The translations under genes were made by a program, and so were the position numbers. A DNA stretch of 64,000 nt from Pseudoalteromonas sp. H105. Lineage in GTDB: Bacteria; Pseudomonadota; Gammaproteobacteria; Enterobacterales; Alteromonadaceae. Shown here piece by piece: positions 7,673-16,665 of the stretch; position 1 is the stretch's first letter, and each line of letters opens with the position of its first letter. Location: the NCBI RefSeq assembly GCF_001469215.1, contig NZ_LOFH01000006.1:186001-250000 (forward strand), in the 5' to 3' direction. The notes under the pieces are model-generated. The model ran no database searches. It was given only the letters and a program-made list of their open reading frames with translations, and was not told the origin of the DNA.

Positions 7673-8734
7673 GTGCAGTATTGGATCCCAAAGGCGCTTA
7701 CGGTAAGTGTGTTGGTTAGTTTATCAGGGTGTGGTGTGTTTACTGATGAAGCACACCATAAGCGTAATTATAAAGCGGGTGATCCGGTTGTGGTGCCTGG
7801 TGAACTGGCGCAACCGAGACAAGATCCAACTTATAAAATGGAAGTGGCAGAATATGATAATAATCCAGATTCAACAAATTATCGTCCTCCAGCTCAGGTT
7901 TTGACCGTTGCTAAAGGGAGCTGGGTTGAGGAAGGTGATAAGCTTCCACGTATCTATTTTGATAAAAATGATGGTATAACAGAGCTTGATCAATTTGTAT
8001 GGCAAGCAGTGCAGAGTGTGCTGTTAGAGCGCCAAACAAATGCCATGAATTTTGATCAGCAAGCAGGCACACTTGAAACGGGTTGGTATGCAATCATTCA
8101 ACCAGAAGAAGGGTGGTTGTGGGATAGCGCTAAAGAAGTATCACAGCAGCGATTTCTGTTTACATTGGATCAAAAATCACATCAAAGAACGGTTTCTTTA
8201 CGCAGTGAGTTGGTTGACTATAAAAGTAAAAGTGAAAAGCTAACACCTTTATTGCAACAGCAATTAGAAGTGCGCGCTCTAAATCAAGTTATTGCGGAGT
8301 TTGACTATTTGTATCGTCAACTAGAGCTCGAGTTACGTAAAAAACAAGGCATCATCTCGTTGGAAATGGGCTTTGATAACAAAGGTAATGCCGCACTAGT
8401 GACTGAGCAAAGTTATGACGACGTATTTGATCGCTTCTCTGGGTTTTTAGAGCGTCTTTCGTTCACTATCGTAGAAATTGATCAAGAACGAGGTTTGATT
8501 ACTGCTGATTACACCAAGCCTGAGTCAAGTGTATGGGACTCTATTTGGGGTGAGGATGTTGCAGAATTGCCTGTAGTGAACGGTCAATATCAAATATTAG
8601 TTAGTCGCACCAAAGAAGGTGGCACTAGTTTAACGTGGATGGATGACCAAGGCGCTACACTAGAGCCAGGTACAATGAACGACTTACAGCAAGCGTTAGA
8701 GAATGCTTTACGCCAACGTGGTATAAAAATTTAA
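7673..8734 (+). CDS. bamC: Outer membrane protein assembly lipoprotein BamC
   Basis: 353 residues. The signal peptide ends in a lipobox (VLVSLSGC, lipid-modified Cys about 20). A low-complexity, Pro- and Asp-rich stretch follows (about 40-75), as in E. coli BamC where this segment contacts BamD. Two helix-grip domains make up the rest. BamC is a subunit of the BAM complex, which folds beta-barrel proteins into the outer membrane. The start is GTG with AAGGAG about 8 bases upstream, and the signal peptide begins right at it. A strong terminator follows directly, so it is probably transcribed alone. Confidence 0.9.
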   Translation: MQYWIPKALTVSVLVSLSGCGVFTDEAHHKRNYKAGDPVVVPGELAQPRQDPTYKMEVAEYDNNPDSTNYRPPAQVLTVAKGSWVEEGDKLPRIYFDKNDGITELDQFVWQAVQSVLLERQTNAMNFDQQAGTLETGWYAIIQPEEGWLWDSAKEVSQQRFLFTLDQKSHQRTVSLRSELVDYKSKSEKLTPLLQQQLEVRALNQVIAEFDYLYRQLELELRKKQGIISLEMGFDNKGNAALVTEQSYDDVFDRFSGFLERLSFTIVEIDQERGLITADYTKPESSVWDSIWGEDVAELPVVNGQYQILVSRTKEGGTSLTWMDDQGATLEPGTMNDLQQALENALRQRGIKI

Positions 8735-8751
8735 TAACAAATAAAAAAGTT

Positions 8752-8787
8752 AACACAAAAAGAGCACTTCGCTCTTTTTGTGTTTTT
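8752..8787 (+). terminator. Rho-independent terminator after bamC
   Basis: Perfect 14-bp stem (AACACAAAAAGAGC at 8752-8765, complement at 8771-8784) with loop ACTTC and a short T run. Because the stem is itself A/T-ended it could work from either side. Confidence 0.85.
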
Positions 8788-8801
8788 AACAGGTTGAAAC
8801 T

Positions 8802-10190
8802 ATGTCACAGATAAACTCGCCCACACCGAAGCCGGATGTAAAACAGCGTAATTTGAAAGTGTGGTTCACTTTTCTAATTCCGTCATTAATTGGTGTTTTC
8901 TTATTTATGACACCTGTTCCATCAGGTGAAATAATGACTATTCCAATTGCGGTGATGGCTAAAGGGATTCAAACGGCATTTAACGACTTTGCACTGGGCC
9001 TGATTGCGACTATTATCTGCATTACCGGTGTAATGTCGTTGCTGTTCAGTGTTTTAAAGCCCAAGATGTTAACCAAATTTCGCTTGTTAAATCATTTGTT
9101 TAATGTGAGTTGGATTTGGCTAGTAACGCGCTTGTTAGGCACTGTATTTGTACTAATGACTTACTACCAAATAGGTCCTCATGCTATTAATTCTGAGAAC
9201 ACAGGATTGCTAGTCTTAAAGGACTTATTACCCGTTTTATTTTCTGTCTTTATATTAGCCGGTTTGTTACTGCCGTTGCTGTTGAACTTTGGCCTGCTAG
9301 AATTAGTAGGTACATTACTGACTAGAGTAATGCGTCCATTGTTTGGTGTCCCAGGGCGTAGTGCTGTGAACTGTGTTGCGTCATGGTTAGGTGATGGGAG
9401 TGTCGGTATATTGATGACAGCCCGTCAATACGAAGACAAATATTACACACAACGAGAAGCCGCTGTTATTGGCACGACCTTTTCAGCTGTGTCTATTACC
9501 TTTTGCTTGGTTGTAATTGGCCAAGTAAAGCTCGAGTATTTATTTGCACCTTTTTACTTAACTGTCTGTCTAGCTGGTGTTGTCGCAGCGATTATCGTAC
9601 CAAGGCTTCCGCCGCTTAGTTTTAAAAAAGATGTATTTATCGATGGAAAAGAGCCAGATGGAAACGCTGAACTTGTTCCCGAAGGTAAAACTCTTTTTAA
9701 ACATTCGCTTGATGTTGCATTAGATAAAGCTGATAAAGCCCCTGGCATTAAAGGGACTATTGAAGAAGGTATTCATAATGCCTTAGATATGGTGTTTGCA
9801 GTATTGCCTGTTGTTATGGCAGTGGGAACATTCGCATTAATTATTGCCGAATATACGCCTATATTTCAATACTTAGGTATGCCATTTATCCCATTCCTTG
9901 AATTGTTACGTGTGCCTGAAGCAGAGGCGGCTGCGCAAACAATTATGGTCGGATTTGCTGATATGTTTATTCCATCCATATTAGCAGCAGGCTCTATTGA
10001 AAGTGACGTAACGCGCTTTATTATTGCGGCAATGAGTGTCACACAGTTAATATACATGTCAGAAGTGGGTGCGCTGTTATTAGGCAGTAAAATCCCTGTG
10101 AATATTTTTGAACTCTTTATTATATTTATTCTAAGGACGCTTGTTACTTTACCGGTCATCGCGTTCATGGCACATTGGTTGGTAGGGTAG
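8802..10190 (+). CDS. YjiH-like nucleoside-recognition (Gate) domain membrane protein
   Basis: 462 residues with about ten hydrophobic segments. It belongs to the YjiH group of Gate/nucleoside-recognition proteins, with two repeats of the family: LLNFGLLELVGTLLTRVMRP near the middle and a C-terminal half around LPVVMAVGTFALIIAEYTPI. It is an inner-membrane protein, and its substrate is not known for the family. The conserved VASWLGDGSVGILM loop lies between helices. The gene has its own terminator and starts 11 bases after the right arm of the bamC terminator ends. Function is assigned only at family level. Confidence 0.75.
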   Translation: MSQINSPTPKPDVKQRNLKVWFTFLIPSLIGVFLFMTPVPSGEIMTIPIAVMAKGIQTAFNDFALGLIATIICITGVMSLLFSVLKPKMLTKFRLLNHLFNVSWIWLVTRLLGTVFVLMTYYQIGPHAINSENTGLLVLKDLLPVLFSVFILAGLLLPLLLNFGLLELVGTLLTRVMRPLFGVPGRSAVNCVASWLGDGSVGILMTARQYEDKYYTQREAAVIGTTFSAVSITFCLVVIGQVKLEYLFAPFYLTVCLAGVVAAIIVPRLPPLSFKKDVFIDGKEPDGNAELVPEGKTLFKHSLDVALDKADKAPGIKGTIEEGIHNALDMVFAVLPVVMAVGTFALIIAEYTPIFQYLGMPFIPFLELLRVPEAEAAAQTIMVGFADMFIPSILAAGSIESDVTRFIIAAMSVTQLIYMSEVGALLLGSKIPVNIFELFIIFILRTLVTLPVIAFMAHWLVG

Positions 10191-10200
10191 CACCTAAAAA

Positions 10201-10246
10201 TAGATACAAAAAAGCCCTGAGATACCTCAGGGCTTTTTTGTATCTA
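10201..10246. terminator. Bidirectional terminator between convergent genes
   Basis: A perfect 21-bp inverted repeat (10201-10221 and 10226-10246) around loop ATAC. The core is AAAAAAGCCCTGAG and its complement, with A and T tracts on both sides. It serves the yjiH-like gene on plus and the GGDEF-EAL gene on minus. Confidence 0.9.
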
Positions 10247-10259
10247 TCAATTTTACGTA

Positions 10260-12629
10260 TTACAACGGGTGATCTATCAAGCTTATTGCTTCAAGGGCAG
10301 GCAGCGGCTTTGACTTTAAAAAGCCTTGTCCAAAATCACATTGGGTATTTTGTAATATAGATAATTGCTCTTGTGTTTCTATTCCTTCTGCAACAACATC
10401 TAATTTTAATGATGAAGCGAGTGATAAAATAGCACCAACGAGCGGGTTAGAGTCACCTTGTAGGTTATCTATAAAGCTTTTGTCAATTTTAAGCACATGT
10501 ATAGGCAGTTGGTGTAAATACCCGAGTGCGGAGTACCCTGTACCAAAATCGTCCAAACACAGTTTTACTTTTAAAGGGGCGAGGCCTTCGATGATTTGAG
10601 TGGCCAATTCTAAGTTTTCAATCAATCCGGACTCTGTTATTTCTAAACATAATGAGCCCAACGGTAATTGGTATTTATTATAAATTGAATGGATCTGTGG
10701 TACAAAGTCAAGGCTGGCAAAGTGCCTTGATGACACGTTTACAGTAACTCTTAAAAAACGTTTTTTTTGTGATATCCACGCCGCGATTTGTTGTGCTGCT
10801 AGATCGAGTAAGTGCAGATCTAAATTAATTATTTGCCCCGTATTTTCGGCGACAGGGATAAAATCATTCGGTGGAACAAACCCTTTTATAGGATGGTGCC
10901 AACGAACTAACGCTTCAAAGCCGATTATTTCATTACTTTGAATCGTAAATATAGGCTGGTAGTAGAGTTCAAATTCATTATGCTCAATACCATGTTGGAG
11001 GTCATTTTCTATATCAGCGTGTGTTTTGAGCTTTTTACGCATCGTGCCGTTAAAAAACCTTACTTGTCCACGGCCTGATGACTTTGCTTCATACATGGCG
11101 GCATCAGCGTGTTGAAGTAATTGATACGCTTTATCATCGCTACTTTGAGTAAACGCAACACCTATACTGGTTGATGCTTGAAGTAAGTGACCATCGACGT
11201 TAATAGGCTGAGATAGAACGGCTTCGATTCTTTTTAATGCTTCGTTTACTTGGTTTTTATGGCTAATATTTTCCATGAAAATGGCAAATTCATCACCGCC
11301 TAACCGAGCAAATGTATCAGTATTACGAATAGTCCCTTTTATTAACTCACAGATTGCAATTAAAAAGTGGTCTCCGACCTCATGGCCCAAGGAATCATTA
11401 ATACTCTTAAAGCGGTCAAAGTCCAAATACAGCAAGCAGTGGCTAACTTTTTTAGGCTCTCGGGCTAGCTTTAAGATAGCATGCTTCATTTTTTCAATGA
11501 GCAAAGAGCGGTTTGCTAAACCTGTTAGCTCGTCGTGTAACGCTCTGTGTTCCAGTGCTTGACGAGAAAGCTGCCTATCAATTGCCATGCTAATTTGTCG
11601 GCTAACGTAGGTTAATATGTTTCTATCATGCTCGCTATAATGATATTTCGCTTGGTAGCTTTGAACGACGATTACACCCGTCGTGTGGTCGTTTACATCG
11701 AATGGCACACCAAGCCAAGATTCTGAAGGTCGTCCTACCATTTTAAAGTGTCCAGCATCTATGTGCTGTTGATACTCGACTTTGTCCAATAATAATGATC
11801 GCTCAGCACTAAGCATATAATATGATGCAGTATGTTTTAGTTGTTCTTTAGATACTTTTTTATGTGCGTTTGAACGCACGCCTTCTTCAATAATATAAAC
11901 AATTTCAAGTACATCTATATTTTTATCATACAAGCCAACTAAAAAGTTATCAGTTCTAAGTAAGCTCGTCATCACATTATGAAGAGATTCTAAGAATGTA
12001 TCTAAATCGCTTGCTTGGTACGTTAAATTGGCAATTTGTAATAGAGTGGTTTCTAGCTTTTGTGCATTATTAAGTTGATTAACCGTTTTTTGCAGGCTTT
12101 TTACAGTGCGTACCTGATTTATTTTTGCGCTTAACAAATGCGCTACCGTTGTCAGTATTTCAAGGTGAGCGTCAGTGAAATAATTGCGAGCAGGGTGTTC
12201 ACAGTCGATGACCCCTAGCACTTTTGAATTATATATAAGAGGGACGCACAACTCTGACATGGCAGGGCGCGCATCGGCTATATAGCGAACGTCAGAACTA
12301 ACATCCCCAATTATCACTGCCTGCCCAGTTGTGGCAACATAACCTGTGATACCTTGATTAAAAGGTATCACATTTTGTTCAATGTAATAATCAGTTGCAA
12401 TAGGTGAAACGCCCATAGCTGCAACTTCATGAAGGGTCTCGTTTAAGTCATTGGCAAGGTAAATAACGCAATCGACAAAACCTAAGCGCTTTACAACTTG
12501 TGTTGTGACGTACTCAAACAATTCATCGAGTTCATCAAGTTGCAAAAGACTGGATGAAAATTGATTAATAATACTCAATTGTTCAGTTTTGAGTTCTAGT
12601 GCGGTAGGAGAGTCTACATTATTCGACAT
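10260..12629 (-). CDS. GAF-GGDEF-EAL cyclic-di-GMP enzyme
   Basis: 789 residues, no membrane segment. A first GAF domain covers about 20-165 and a second GAF-like sensor about 190-350. The GGDEF domain (about 365-525) has intact LGGDEF and an RNTD inhibitory site exactly five residues before it. The EAL domain (about 540-785) has GFEALVRW, LEITESG, LCLDDFGTGYSAL, LKIDKSFID and VVAEGIET. Both catalytic halves look intact, so it could make or degrade c-di-GMP depending on its sensor state. The ligand of the GAF domains cannot be told. It stands alone, convergent with the yjiH-like gene. Confidence 0.9.
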   Translation of the reverse strand: MSNNVDSPTALELKTEQLSIINQFSSSLLQLDELDELFEYVTTQVVKRLGFVDCVIYLANDLNETLHEVAAMGVSPIATDYYIEQNVIPFNQGITGYVATTGQAVIIGDVSSDVRYIADARPAMSELCVPLIYNSKVLGVIDCEHPARNYFTDAHLEILTTVAHLLSAKINQVRTVKSLQKTVNQLNNAQKLETTLLQIANLTYQASDLDTFLESLHNVMTSLLRTDNFLVGLYDKNIDVLEIVYIIEEGVRSNAHKKVSKEQLKHTASYYMLSAERSLLLDKVEYQQHIDAGHFKMVGRPSESWLGVPFDVNDHTTGVIVVQSYQAKYHYSEHDRNILTYVSRQISMAIDRQLSRQALEHRALHDELTGLANRSLLIEKMKHAILKLAREPKKVSHCLLYLDFDRFKSINDSLGHEVGDHFLIAICELIKGTIRNTDTFARLGGDEFAIFMENISHKNQVNEALKRIEAVLSQPINVDGHLLQASTSIGVAFTQSSDDKAYQLLQHADAAMYEAKSSGRGQVRFFNGTMRKKLKTHADIENDLQHGIEHNEFELYYQPIFTIQSNEIIGFEALVRWHHPIKGFVPPNDFIPVAENTGQIINLDLHLLDLAAQQIAAWISQKKRFLRVTVNVSSRHFASLDFVPQIHSIYNKYQLPLGSLCLEITESGLIENLELATQIIEGLAPLKVKLCLDDFGTGYSALGYLHQLPIHVLKIDKSFIDNLQGDSNPLVGAILSLASSLKLDVVAEGIETQEQLSILQNTQCDFGQGFLKSKPLPALEAISLIDHPL

Positions 12630-12851
12630 AAATTAGTCTGAAGCTGTTTATATTTTTAGTTATAGGCATACGTTAACTTAATATTAACTCTGGTACAAAA
12701 AATAAATTAAAAACATATATTACAGCTGTAAAGAGTAGTACACATTGGTGTGATATCAACCAAAAGGTTGAAATAAACAAATTGAGGATATTACTTTACT
12801 CAGTTGCTTCATATGCCTATGATCAGCTAAATTCACCCGTGGAACTAAGTA

Positions 12852-13904
12852 ATGTCAAATCAAGAAACTCAAATAATCCCTACTTTAACCCTTACGCGTC
12901 CGGATGATTGGCACGTACACTTACGTGATGGTGACCAGCTAAAAGATACAGTACGTGATATCAGCCGTTATATGGGTAGGGCAATCATAATGCCTAATCT
13001 AGTACCGCCAGCAATATGTACTGAGACAGCACTTTCTTATAGAGATCGTATTATGGCTGCTGAACCTCAAGGTAACTTTGAACCGTTAATGGTATTGTAT
13101 TTAACAGATAATACGACTGCAGAAGAAATAAAAAAGGCACATGCAACGGGTAAGATTGTTGCTGCAAAAGTTTACCCTGCTGGTGCTACAACGAATTCTG
13201 ATTCAGGTGTTACTTCAATGAAGAACATTTACCCTGTTCTTGAAGCAATGCAGGAAGTTGGTATGCTTTTGCTTATTCACGGTGAAGTTACAGATTCATC
13301 AATCGATATCTTTGATCGAGAAAAAGTATTTTTAGAGACAATCTTATGTGATGTAGTTAACGATTTCCCTAAACTAAAGATCGTTCTTGAACATATTACA
13401 ACAAAAGATGCGGTGGAATTTGTCAATAATGCGTCAGATAATGTGGCTGCAACAATTACCGCGCACCACTTGCTTTATAACCGCAATCATATGTTAGCAG
13501 GCGGCATTCGACCTCATTATTATTGTTTGCCAATTTTAAAGCGTAACACGCATCAGCAAGCACTCATAGAGGCTGCAACAAGCGGAAGTAATAAGTTCTT
13601 TTTAGGGACTGATTCAGCACCTCATTATAAAGATAAAAAAGAAGCCGCATGCGGTTGTGCAGGCGCGTATACTGCACATGCAGCCTTAGAGCTTTATGCT
13701 GAGGCATTTGAAGATGCTGGTGCATTAGATAAGCTTGAAGGGTTTGCGAGCCATTTTGGTCCAGATTTTTATGGTTTACCTCGCAATACAGATACCGTCA
13801 CGTTAGTAAAACAACCATGGACTGTACCTGCAAGTTATCCGCTGGGGGGAGATCATGTTGTCCCTATAAAAGCTGAATCAGTAATTGATTGGCAAGTAAA
13901 ATAG
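12852..13904 (+). CDS. pyrC: Dihydroorotase
   Basis: 350 residues, the size of the class II enzyme of E. coli. It catalyses the reversible cyclisation of carbamoyl-aspartate to dihydroorotate in pyrimidine synthesis. Zinc ligands are visible: the HxH pair in [10 protein letters not shown], the carboxylated Lys in [16 protein letters not shown], His in LLIHGE and LEHITT, and the catalytic Asp in [12 protein letters not shown]. The PyrC-type sequence with [20 protein letters not shown] near the end supports the symbol. It is a single gene with a possible hairpin terminator 50 bases on. Confidence 0.95.
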   Translation: MSNQETQIIPTLTLTRPDDWHVHLRDGDQLKDTVRDISRYMGRAIIMPNLVPPAICTETALSYRDRIMAAEPQGNFEPLMVLYLTDNTTAEEIKKAHATGKIVAAKVYPAGATTNSDSGVTSMKNIYPVLEAMQEVGMLLLIHGEVTDSSIDIFDREKVFLETILCDVVNDFPKLKIVLEHITTKDAVEFVNNASDNVAATITAHHLLYNRNHMLAGGIRPHYYCLPILKRNTHQQALIEAATSGSNKFFLGTDSAPHYKDKKEAACGCAGAYTAHAALELYAEAFEDAGALDKLEGFASHFGPDFYGLPRNTDTVTLVKQPWTVPASYPLGGDHVVPIKAESVIDWQVK

Positions 13905-14212
13905 AAAGTTAATTATTAACTGATATTATATTTTTAGCCTTTATATTAACCAGTTATGCTGTGTTAGCCTTATAAATACACAGCATATAAAATATTTTTT
14001 AATTAATAGAGCTAAAACGATTATATTGTGTTAATCTTAACTTGCTTTGAGTTTTTGCGTATAGAATTTACGGATATTGTGCGGCGTGTAAGGTTACCGG
14101 TTAATGGTTTTGCTTCTTCCTGTACTATACCCATGGTTTTTTGGGCATTCACTCAGGGAGGATATAGCCAATCTGGCTGAATTTTAATTATTGACTTACA
14201 GGAAAATTTAGT
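13905..14212. other. pyrC/csp intergenic region with long csp leader
   Basis: 308 bases without a gene. The first part holds a terminator-like hairpin. The second is probably the long 5' leader of the cold-shock gene, as is usual for cspA-type genes; AGGGAGGATATAGCC near 14156-14170 is in it, and no single promoter was singled out. Confidence 0.35.
13955..13998 (+). terminator. Probable terminator after pyrC
   Basis: Perfect 10-bp stem TATGCTGTGT (13955-13964) and ACACAGCATA (13978-13987), loop of 13, followed by an A/T tract ending in a run of T. Confidence 0.55.
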
Positions 14213-14422
14213 ATGTCAAACACGGTTACTGGTAAAGTTAAGTTCTTCAACGAAGCTAAAGGCTTTGGTTTTATTGAACAAGAAAATGGTCCTGACGTAT
14301 TCGTACATTTCAGCGCTATTACAGGCTCAGGTTTTCGCACTCTAAGCGAAGGCCAACAAGTGTCTTTCGGCATCAAGCAAGGCCAAAAAGGCCCTGAAGC
14401 TGAGAACGTAGAAGTAGCATAA
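14213..14422 (+). CDS. CspA-family cold-shock protein
   Basis: 69 residues, a single S1-like cold-shock domain. It carries both RNA-binding motifs: RNP1 ([17 protein letters not shown]) and RNP2 (DVFVHFSAI). Such proteins act as RNA chaperones or, in some cases, stationary-phase factors. Several paralogues usually exist, so I give no letter. GACTTACAGGAAAATTTAGT before the ATG supplies an AGGA ribosome site. A 10-bp hairpin lies 27 bases after the stop. Confidence 0.93.
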   Translation: MSNTVTGKVKFFNEAKGFGFIEQENGPDVFVHFSAITGSGFRTLSEGQQVSFGIKQGQKGPEAENVEVA

Positions 14423-14814
14423 TTTATTATGTGAACCTAAGTTCATCTTGGTGAAACAGTTCTCTGTTTCACCATAATTTCTTCTTAATCACTCCAATCA
14501 TTTCTCTCCATACTAAATTATTAAATATTTTTTTTTCTTAAGTCATTATTTATGAAATTCGCATCCTGAGTCGTTTAACCCTGTATCAAACTTGTTAAAT
14601 TGGTTATTCTCGCACCTTCATGTAAATCTTCAATAGAGATTGTTAACTTTACAATCAGTTAGTTTGTTTTATCCTCACTTATACTCACACTATAATCTTT
14701 CTTTATGCTGTGAAAATTAAGGTTAATGCAGGTTAATTTATTCACGCTATTAATAATCAGGGTTTACACTAAGGTAAAGTAATTAGAAATACTAAGTTAA
14801 AGGTTTGCTAGTAA
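14423..14814. other. Intergenic region after the cold-shock gene
   Basis: 392 bases without a gene. Apart from the hairpin at 14450-14473 it is AT-rich sequence, presumably holding the promoter of the response regulator gene. No clear motif seen. Confidence 0.4.
14450..14473 (+). terminator. Hairpin, probable terminator of the cold-shock gene
   Basis: Perfect 10-bp stem GGTGAAACAG / CTGTTTCACC with loop TTCT, followed by ATAATTTCTTCTT. The T tract is interrupted, so it may be a weak terminator. Confidence 0.6.
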
Positions 14815-15426
14815 ATGAATACAACACATGATGTACTAGTTGTTGATGACCATCCTATGGTGTGCGCGGCTATTAAAACAGCGTTAAGCAAATCAGCTTT
14901 AGTTAATGATATCTATGCGGTAGCAAGTCAGAAGGCGGCGCTTGAACACTTAAGAAAAAATCAATGTGATCTGATTATATTAGACATCGAATTGGAAGAG
15001 TCCGACGGATTTAGTTTATATAAACGAGCGCTTCTAGATGGATATAAAGGGCGAGTTTTATTTTTATCTGCAAAACAAGATAAACATATTATTAGGACGG
15101 CGGCCAAACTTGGCTCGCAGGGATTTATAAATAAGGCCGAAAGTCTTGAGAATATTACGTCTGCCGTTGAATTGATTTTAAGAGGTTTTACTTTTTTTCC
15201 TCAAGAGGATCTTTTATCGCATGACAAAGATATCGACCAAATTTTAACGGAGCGAGAGCTAACAGTAATGAATTACTTAGTTGAGGGAGCCTCAAATAAG
15301 GATATTGGAGAAAAACTGTTTATTAGTAATAAAACCGTTAGTACATATAAAACAAAAATATTCGAGAAGTTAGGTGTTGATTCAGTCATCTCCTTGGCTA
15401 AACTCGTAAATAACGATTCTTTATAA
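14815..15426 (+). CDS. NarL/FixJ-type response regulator
   Basis: 203 residues. The receiver domain (about 5-120) has acidic pair D11/D12, phosphorylation site D57 (LIILDIEL) and Lys in INKAES. The LuxR-type HTH (about 140-200) has LTERELTVMNYLVEGASNKD and SNKTVSTYKTKIFEKL. It should activate or repress transcription on phosphorylation. No histidine kinase gene is adjacent, so it is an orphan here. It lies just upstream of the TonB2 operon but is separated by 460 bases, so control of that operon is possible but unproven. Confidence 0.9.
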   Translation: MNTTHDVLVVDDHPMVCAAIKTALSKSALVNDIYAVASQKAALEHLRKNQCDLIILDIELEESDGFSLYKRALLDGYKGRVLFLSAKQDKHIIRTAAKLGSQGFINKAESLENITSAVELILRGFTFFPQEDLLSHDKDIDQILTERELTVMNYLVEGASNKDIGEKLFISNKTVSTYKTKIFEKLGVDSVISLAKLVNNDSL

Positions 15427-15888
15427 TACATATACTGTAAAGTTCAATTCACATTGCGCGTAATGAAACCTAAAAGGTGGCAAGTATTGTCTAATTTGTC
15501 ATCTTTAGCTGAATAAAAACGCTTTTTTAATGAATGATTAGACCTTCTTTAAATTTTTTTCAATTTTTTATTACACCCTCAATATAATTATAAAATGTTA
15601 CATTTATGTTTTGTAATTTTTTTCATATCTCAAAATCGTTATGAGCAGTGGTCTTTGTAGAATGCTTTACATGATCATTGTTACAATTGTGTTAATCCTT
15701 TGTTTTTTTGTATGTTAGCTAAAATTATATATGACAATTTATTTATGGTTAAATCTAAACATCAAGTTGACAGCGTGCAATGCATTTAGCATTATTGGAG
15801 GGTTGATATCTATTAAAAGATATCAGGGTTGTCTCCTTCGGGGGGTAATTAAATTATAAAAGTAACATTACTTAATTGGTTGGGAACT
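15427..15888. promoter_or_regulatory. Long leader/promoter region of the TonB2 operon
   Basis: About 460 bases without a gene. Near its end is a small dyad TGATATC (15804-15810) / GATATCA (15819-15825), and then CTCC-TTCG-GGGG, a second possible hairpin, about 40 bases before the start codon. No convincing Fur box was recognised by eye. A transcribed leader with two hairpins is possible. Confidence 0.35.
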
Positions 15889-16659
15889 ATGTCTGTTAAA
15901 ATCAGAAAGAGTCTTGTAGCAACTGCGTTGGTTGGCGCATTTGCATTTGCAAGCAGCAATGTGATTGCAGATCCTTTGAATGACGTGCAAAAAGCAGGTC
16001 AGCAAATTCAAAAGGCTGCGGTTAAGTCTCAAACTAAAATTGACAACGTATACGGTCAAACTCAAGAGCTAATTGCTGAGTACCGTGGCATTGTTGATGA
16101 AACTGAGCTTTTGAAAGTCTATAACGATCACGTTGCACGTTTGGTCGCAGACCAAAATGCACAAATTGAATCGTTTGATCGCCAAATCGCGACTATCGAC
16201 AATACTAAACAAAACGTTGTGCCTTTGATGTATCGCATGATCGATACGCTTGAGCAATTCATCAAAGCGGACGTTCCGTTTAACATCGAAAATCGTTTAG
16301 CGCGTGTTGAAAGATTACGCGAAACTATGGTTTCTTCTTCTGTTACTACTTCAGAAAAATTCCGTCAAGTACTTGAGTCATACACTATTGAAGCTGCATA
16401 CAGCTCATTAGTTTCTGCTTCTCAAGGTACGCTTGAAATCAATGGTAAAACAATCAACGTAGATTTCGGTCAACTTGGTCGTATCACTTATGTTGCTCAA
16501 TCATTTGATCTGAAGCATGCGTGGGTTTGGGATAACAACACTAAACAGTGGAAAGAATTAGGTGAAGAGTACCTAAAACCTGTTAAAGAAGTTATTCGTA
16601 TGGCGCGTAAGCAAGCGACATTAGAACTTGTTAAACTACCAATCTTTGGCGCGGAGTAA
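15889..16659 (+). CDS. DUF3450 periplasmic protein of the TonB2 operon
   Basis: About 256 residues from ATG 15889, preferred over a TTG at 15880. The N-terminus is a signal peptide (KIRKSLVATALVGAFAFASS) with likely cleavage after VIA. The mature part begins with a coiled-coil helix (about 30-110) and matches the DUF3450 family, which is found directly upstream of TtpC/ExbB/ExbD/TonB genes in marine gammaproteobacteria. Its role is not established; a periplasmic accessory of the energy-transduction complex is inferred from this conserved neighbourhood. It is separated by six bases from the next gene. Confidence 0.82.
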   Translation: MSVKIRKSLVATALVGAFAFASSNVIADPLNDVQKAGQQIQKAAVKSQTKIDNVYGQTQELIAEYRGIVDETELLKVYNDHVARLVADQNAQIESFDRQIATIDNTKQNVVPLMYRMIDTLEQFIKADVPFNIENRLARVERLRETMVSSSVTTSEKFRQVLESYTIEAAYSSLVSASQGTLEINGKTINVDFGQLGRITYVAQSFDLKHAWVWDNNTKQWKELGEEYLKPVKEVIRMARKQATLELVKLPIFGAE

Positions 16660-16665
16660 TCAATA

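Noticed and set aside
15427..15888. Fur box ahead of the TonB2 operon
   Set aside because: A site would be expected, but no convincing GATAATGATAATCATTATC-like sequence was found by eye.
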